Assembly (NCBI GenBank): GCA_964503125.1
Contig: CAZCZE010000020.1
Coordinates: 309,082-373,081 of the forward strand
Length of the DNA stretch: 64,000 nucleotides
Reading direction: 5' to 3'
Source of the DNA: FEN-1219 sp964503125
Lineage (GTDB): Bacteria > Pseudomonadota > Gammaproteobacteria > Steroidobacterales > Rariloculaceae
Notes under the pieces: model-generated
What the model saw: the letters and a program-made list of their open reading frames with translations, nothing else
Databases searched by the model: none
What the model was told of the DNA's origin: nothing
Shown: piece by piece, positions 60,543 through 64,000 of the stretch
Layout: each line of letters starts with the position of its first letter
Numbering within the stretch: position 1 is the stretch's first letter
Program-made: the position numbers and the translations under genes

Positions 60543-61511
60543 ATGGACGACCAATTTCTGCGTGATCTTAAGAAGCAGCCTTCTCCGGAGTTCGCGGGGC
60601 GACTGCGCGCGACGTTGCGTGCCCTCCCTCCTAGCGCCGTCGCGCGCGTCGCGCCTGCGGCCGCCTTGCGAAGATGGTTCGCGGCCGCGGCGTCCGTCGC
60701 CGTCGTCGGCTTCGCGTTCACATTGCCGCCCGTGCAGGCTGCGGCTGAAGCGTTTCTCGACTTCTTCCGCGTCAAGCAGTTCACGGGCGTGCGGTTCGAC
60801 ATCGAACGGCTCCGCAGCTTGGAGTCGAGCGGCTTCCGTCCGGAAGCGATCTTCGGCGACGTGGAGCCGCTCACGACGGAGCCGCAGCCCGTCTCGTACG
60901 CCACGGCAGCCGATGCCGGCGCGGCCGCGGGTATTCGCGTGCGCACGCCGGCCTGGGTTCCGCAAGGCTACTCGAGCGCCGAGATCATGGGATCGTCGGA
61001 GGTTGCAGCGCGTATCACGCTGAACACGGCCGGTCTTCAGGCGCTGATCGACGCGCTCGGGCTCGCCGACGTCGAGCTGCCGGAAGGTCTCGACGGTGAA
61101 GCGGCGACGGTGCGCGTTCCGCCGATCGTCACGCAGAGATACGTGAACGGCGATCGCAACGTGTTCGTGATCCAAGCGCGCAGCCCCGACGTGTCGTTCC
61201 CGGCCGGCATCGACCTCCCGAAGCTCGCGTACGCGGCCTTGAGAGTGCTCGGCATGCCGCGCGACGAGGCTTACCGCATGTCGGTCACGATCGATTGGCG
61301 TTCGACGTTGATCGTGCCCGTGCCCTCGCGGGCCGTCGCCTATCGCCCCATCAACGTGGCCGGCAACGAGGGTCTCTTGATCGAGGGTCTCGCGCACAAC
61401 GAGGATCGCCCCGGCGGCGTGCTGATGTGGTCCGCGGGCGACGAGACGTTCGCGGTCACGGGGCCGGTCAGTGGTGAAGAGCTGCTCGAGATCGCGCAAA
61501 CTCTGCGGTAG
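60543..61511 (+). CDS. membrane-anchored probable anti-sigma protein
   Basis: A 322-residue protein. A short cytoplasmic N-terminus (MDDQFLRDLKKQPSPEFAGR, then LRATLRALPP) precedes a transmembrane helix (about 45-62, FAAAASVAVVGFAFTLPP). A large periplasmic domain follows, with FLDFFRVKQFTGVRFD, VRTPAWVPQGYSSAEIMGSS and QRYVNGDRNVFVIQARSPDV, resembling DUF4367-type sensor domains. Its position 18 bases after an ECF sigma gene supports an anti-sigma role with periplasmic sensing. The stop is immediately followed by the ATG of the ABC ATPase gene. Confidence 0.75.
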   Translation: MDDQFLRDLKKQPSPEFAGRLRATLRALPPSAVARVAPAAALRRWFAAAASVAVVGFAFTLPPVQAAAEAFLDFFRVKQFTGVRFDIERLRSLESSGFRPEAIFGDVEPLTTEPQPVSYATAADAGAAAGIRVRTPAWVPQGYSSAEIMGSSEVAARITLNTAGLQALIDALGLADVELPEGLDGEAATVRVPPIVTQRYVNGDRNVFVIQARSPDVSFPAGIDLPKLAYAALRVLGMPRDEAYRMSVTIDWRSTLIVPVPSRAVAYRPINVAGNEGLLIEGLAHNEDRPGGVLMWSAGDETFAVTGPVSGEELLEIAQTLR

Positions 61512-62429
61512 ATGCCGGAATATGCAATCGAAACCGCGGAGTTGCGGCGCGAGTTCGGCCGCAACGTCGCGGTAGCGGGTCTCTCCCTCGCCGTCCCGCG
61601 CGGCGAGGTTTTCGGCTTTTTGGGGCCGAACGGCGCCGGCAAGACGACGTCGTTGAAGCTGTTGCTCGGGCTCGTCGCACCGACGTCGGGCGGCGGAACC
61701 GTGCTCGGCGCGCCGCTCGGTAACACCGAGGTGCGTGCGCGCATCGGCTTCCTGCCCGAGCACTTCCGTTTTCACGATTGCCTGAACGCTCGCGAGCTCC
61801 TCTATTTCCACGGGCGCTTGCTCGGGCTTGCGACGCGCGGGCTCGACACGCGCATCGAGGCGCTGCTCCTGCGCGTCGGGCTCGACGACGCGGGGCACCG
61901 GCCGCTGCGCACGTACAGCAAGGGCATGACGCAGCGCGCCGGGCTCGCGCAAGCGCTGCTCGGCGAGCCTGCGCTCGTGTTCCTCGACGAGCCGACGTCG
62001 GGCCTCGATCCGCTGGGCCGCTTGCTCGTGCGCGACGTCATCGAGGAGCTGCGCGCCGGCGGGTCCACCGTATTCTTGAACTCGCATCTGCTCGGCGAGG
62101 TCGAGGCCACGTGCGATCGCGTCGCGTTCGTCAAGAGCGGCGTCGTCGTGCACGAGCTTGCGCTCGCCAGCGCCCAGGGAACGCTCGACGTCGAGTTGCG
62201 CGTCGGCCGCGCCGACGACGCGCTGCTCGAAGGGCTCGCGGCGTTCGGCACCGGAGTGACACGCGACGATACGCTCGTGCGCATGCATGCCAACGCCGAG
62301 AGCGTTCTGCCGGACCTTGCGCGCTGGCTCGTCGCCCGCGGCGTCGCGCTCTACGAGCTGCGTTGCCGCAGAAAGACGCTCGAGGAGTGGTTCGTCGAAA
62401 TCATGGGCGAAGACCAGAGACCCGGTTGA
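61512..62429 (+). CDS. ABC transporter ATP-binding protein (ABC-2 type)
   Basis: A 305-residue ATPase. Walker A GPNGAGKTT is at residues 38-46, the Q-loop-like GFLPEHFRF at about 80-88, signature YSKGMTQRAGLAQAL at about 136-150, Walker B LVFLDEPTSGLDPLG at about 156-170, and the His switch in LNSHLLGEVE. The C-terminal 75 residues are the extension common in ABC-2 ATPases. It starts directly on the upstream stop (TAG ATG) and the permease follows after 4 bases, so sigma, anti-sigma, ATPase and permease are one transcription unit. Confidence 0.93.
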   Translation: MPEYAIETAELRREFGRNVAVAGLSLAVPRGEVFGFLGPNGAGKTTSLKLLLGLVAPTSGGGTVLGAPLGNTEVRARIGFLPEHFRFHDCLNARELLYFHGRLLGLATRGLDTRIEALLLRVGLDDAGHRPLRTYSKGMTQRAGLAQALLGEPALVFLDEPTSGLDPLGRLLVRDVIEELRAGGSTVFLNSHLLGEVEATCDRVAFVKSGVVVHELALASAQGTLDVELRVGRADDALLEGLAAFGTGVTRDDTLVRMHANAESVLPDLARWLVARGVALYELRCRRKTLEEWFVEIMGEDQRPG

Positions 62430-62433
62430 CGAT

Positions 62434-63270
62434 ATGCGCGGCGCACTGCTCATCGCTCGCCTGACTTGGCTCGAGACGCGCCGCCGGCGCATCGCGCTCG
62501 CCGCGCTCATCTGCGGCTTACTGTTCCTCGCGGTGTTCGCGTCGGCGATCTACTTCGGTTTTCGCCACGTAGCCGCGCAGGGCCCCGTCAACGTCGTGGA
62601 GATGCGCGTCGCCGCGGCGGTGTTGACCGTCGCCGGTCTCTACGTCGTCAATTTCCTGGTGGTCGCAGTCGCGATTCTGCTGCCCATCGATTCGTTGTCG
62701 GGCGAGATCGGCTCGGGCGTCATCCAGACGCTCGCGTCGAAGCCCGTCGATCGCGCGGCGATCGTCGTCGGCAAGTGGCTCGCCTATTTGGCGATGACGG
62801 CCGCGTATCTCGCGTTGCTCGGCGGCGGCGTCGTGCTCAGCATGCGCTGGTTCGCCGACTATCAGCCGCCCGCAGTGCTCGTGCCGATGGGGCTCATGCT
62901 GCTCGGCGCCGCGGTGATGCTGTCGATCACGATCGCGGGCGGCGTGCGGTTTTCCACGATCACGAACGGCATCGTGGCGTTCGGCTTCTACGGCGTGGCG
63001 TTCATCGCAGGCTGGATGGAGCAGATCTTGAGTATGTTCGGCAACTCGACGGCGCGGCACGTCGGCACCGTCGTGAGCCTGCTGAGCCCGTCGGACGCCA
63101 TGTGGCGGCGCGCCGCCTACGAGATGCAGCCCTTGGCGACGGTCGTGCTTCAGAACGGGCCGTTCGGTGTCGTGTCGGTGCCGAGCGCCGCCATGATCGT
63201 GTGGGCCGTAGCGTTCGTCGTCGGCGTGCTCGCGTTCGCCGCGTGGCTGTTCCGCCGCCGGCCGCTCTAG
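62434..63270 (+). CDS. ABC-2 type transporter permease
   Basis: A 278-residue inner-membrane protein with about six hydrophobic helices. The first follows the N-terminal amphipathic segment (LIARLTWLETRRRRIALAAL). After the second helix comes LPIDSLSGEIGSGVIQTLAS with KPVDRAAIVVGKWLAYLAMT, the signature stretch of ABC-2 permeases of the NosY/ABC2_membrane type. The last helix ends RRRPL. It pairs with the ATPase just upstream; the substrate is unknown. The ATG at 62434 is chosen because upstream codons in this frame overlap the ATPase gene. Confidence 0.9.
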   Translation: MRGALLIARLTWLETRRRRIALAALICGLLFLAVFASAIYFGFRHVAAQGPVNVVEMRVAAAVLTVAGLYVVNFLVVAVAILLPIDSLSGEIGSGVIQTLASKPVDRAAIVVGKWLAYLAMTAAYLALLGGGVVLSMRWFADYQPPAVLVPMGLMLLGAAVMLSITIAGGVRFSTITNGIVAFGFYGVAFIAGWMEQILSMFGNSTARHVGTVVSLLSPSDAMWRRAAYEMQPLATVVLQNGPFGVVSVPSAAMIVWAVAFVVGVLAFAAWLFRRRPL

Positions 63271-63378
63271 CCTTACGGCGCAAGGTCCGCGCGACGACCT
63301 GAGACTCCGGACGGCGCGGCTCGCATTGCGCGCGCCGAGCGTGGACAATGACGGTCGGCGTGGGAAGGGAGATCAGCG

Positions 63379-63789
63379 ATGAGGCGAACTGCATTGGCCG
63401 CGCTCGCGGGCGGGGTGTTCGCGCTCGGCGCCGCGGCGGCGGCTTGGGCGCATCACTCGTTTGCGGCGATCTACGACATGAATCAGCCGATTACCGTGCA
63501 GGGCGTGATCGTGCAGGTACGGCTCACGAACCCGCATTCCTGGTTCTACGTCGACGTGAAGAACGAAGCCGGCGAGGTGGAGCGTTGGGCGTTCGAGGCC
63601 GGCACGCCGAGCGGCATGATCCGCAACGGCTACAAGCCGAACATCATCAAGGCCGGCGCCGAGGTCACGATCACGGGCTTCAGGGGCCGCGTCGAGTCGG
63701 ACAACATCGGCATGTTGCGGCAGCTCACGACGGCGGACGGCAAGGTCTTCGGACTGTTCGGCCCTCAAGAGGGGCCGGACGCGCGCTGA
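63379..63789 (+). CDS. DUF6152 family exported His-His protein (copy 6)
   Basis: A 136-residue exported protein. The signal peptide ends AAWA before HHSFAAIYDMNQPI. The core is VRLTNPHSWFYVDVKNEAGE, RWAFEAGTPSGMIRNGYKPN and KAGAEVTITGFRGRVESDNI. His-His and Asn-Pro-His are both present. AAGGGAGATCAGCG provides the ribosome binding site. A partner-family gene begins 39 bases downstream, restoring the same order as the 36.5 kb pair. Confidence 0.92.
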   Translation: MRRTALAALAGGVFALGAAAAAWAHHSFAAIYDMNQPITVQGVIVQVRLTNPHSWFYVDVKNEAGEVERWAFEAGTPSGMIRNGYKPNIIKAGAEVTITGFRGRVESDNIGMLRQLTTADGKVFGLFGPQEGPDAR

Positions 63790-63827
63790 CGCGCGTGGGG
63801 GCGGTGGCTCGAACGGAGGATGTGGTC

Positions 63828-64000
63828 ATGAATCGTGCTCTAACAGGCTCCATCGCGGTGCTGTTGGCGGCCGCGTTATCGCTGTGGCTCGCGCCCGGCG
63901 TGGCGGCCGCGCAAGCTCAGGCTGCCGGGGCGCCGGCAGGAGACGTGCCGCGCATGGCTGACGGCCATCCCGATCTCTCGGGAGTGTGGTGGGGCGGCGC
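63828..64000 (+). CDS. secreted DUF6152-partner family protein, truncated by window end (copy 5)
   Basis: The ATG at 63828 is preceded by CGGAGGATGTGGTC. The 57 visible codons encode a signal peptide (MNRALTGSIAVLLAAALSLW, ending near AAAQAQ) and the start of the mature protein with MADGHPDLSGVWWGG, matching the PDLSGVW motif of the other partners. The gene runs past the right edge, so length and C-terminal features are unknown. Confidence 0.8.
   Translation, partial: MNRALTGSIAVLLAAALSLWLAPGVAAAQAQAAGAPAGDVPRMADGHPDLSGVWWGG

Noticed and set aside
59616..62510. A 964-codon open frame on the minus strand
   Set aside because: It is antisense to the ADOP permease end, sigma factor, anti-sigma and ABC ATPase genes, all of which have clear family motifs. 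The Arg/Asp/Ala-rich translation is the usual GC-rich shadow.

Overview
The window is GC-rich DNA from a Gram-negative bacterium, most likely an uncultured Gammaproteobacterium (Steroidobacterales/Nevskiales-like). Evidence: a complete RND tripartite efflux operon with lipoprotein signals, outer-membrane barrel proteins ending in aromatic residues, a GlyGly-CTERM sorting tail, a tRNA gene with encoded CCA, and many secreted proteins of the DUF6152 and MacB/FtsX permease families. The lineage is an inference from gene content only; there is no rRNA or core marker here. Coding density is high and most genes are preceded by recognisable Sec signal peptides or membrane segments.

Layout. 1-2 kb: decayed material (a cupin-like secreted protein with an in-frame stop, and an IS91-type transposase remnant). 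2-9 kb: a DUF6151 protein, an MHS-type MFS transporter, a GlyGly-CTERM surface protein, and an ECF sigma / anti-sigma / DUF4252 operon followed by a strongly structured intergenic region. 9-22 kb: a large divergent ABC-export locus. Rightward run an HlyD-type adaptor, an ATPase and an intact FtsX/MacB-like permease; leftward run a YtrA-type GntR regulator, a collapsed permease remnant, an 818-residue protein of atypical composition, a second intact permease and a third permease lacking its N-terminus. 22-25 kb: two adjacent toxin-antitoxin modules (Phd/ParE-like and HipBA-like). 25-29 kb: a beta-helix protein, an NmrA-type reductase, a winged-helix regulator divergent from a Gly/Cys-rich membrane protein, and a zinc-ribbon protein.

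29-36 kb: a leftward operon of exported proteins (NHL-propeller lipoprotein, TPR/TonB-like protein, cyclase-family hydrolase, and an unusual DedA/VTT-cytochrome c-quinoprotein fusion), divergent from a HupE/UreJ-like protein. 36.5-42.5 kb: a DUF6152 pair followed by tandem CBM9/DUF5916 outer-membrane proteins. 42.5-49.5 kb: a TetR regulator divergent from an adaptor-RND pump-outer membrane factor operon. 49.5-51.2 kb: a ferritin-like/TPR pair. 51-57 kb and 63.4-64 kb: repeated copies of a two-family secreted cassette (DUF6152 plus a larger partner), interrupted by tRNA-Arg and a STAND-type ATPase. 57.4-63.3 kb: an ADOP-type permease, then an ECF sigma, a membrane-anchored probable anti-sigma, an ABC ATPase and an ABC-2 permease in one operon.

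The most notable signal is the repeated DUF6152/partner cassette. There are six DUF6152 domains and five partner domains in about 28 kb, including one natural fusion of the two. In most DUF6152 copies the signal-peptidase site falls directly before an invariant His-His, and a second invariant His sits in an Asn-Pro-His motif about 28 residues later, suggesting an exported metal-binding protein working with the partner. One copy has a promoter overlapped by two identical-spacing dyads of the BlaI/CopY operator type.
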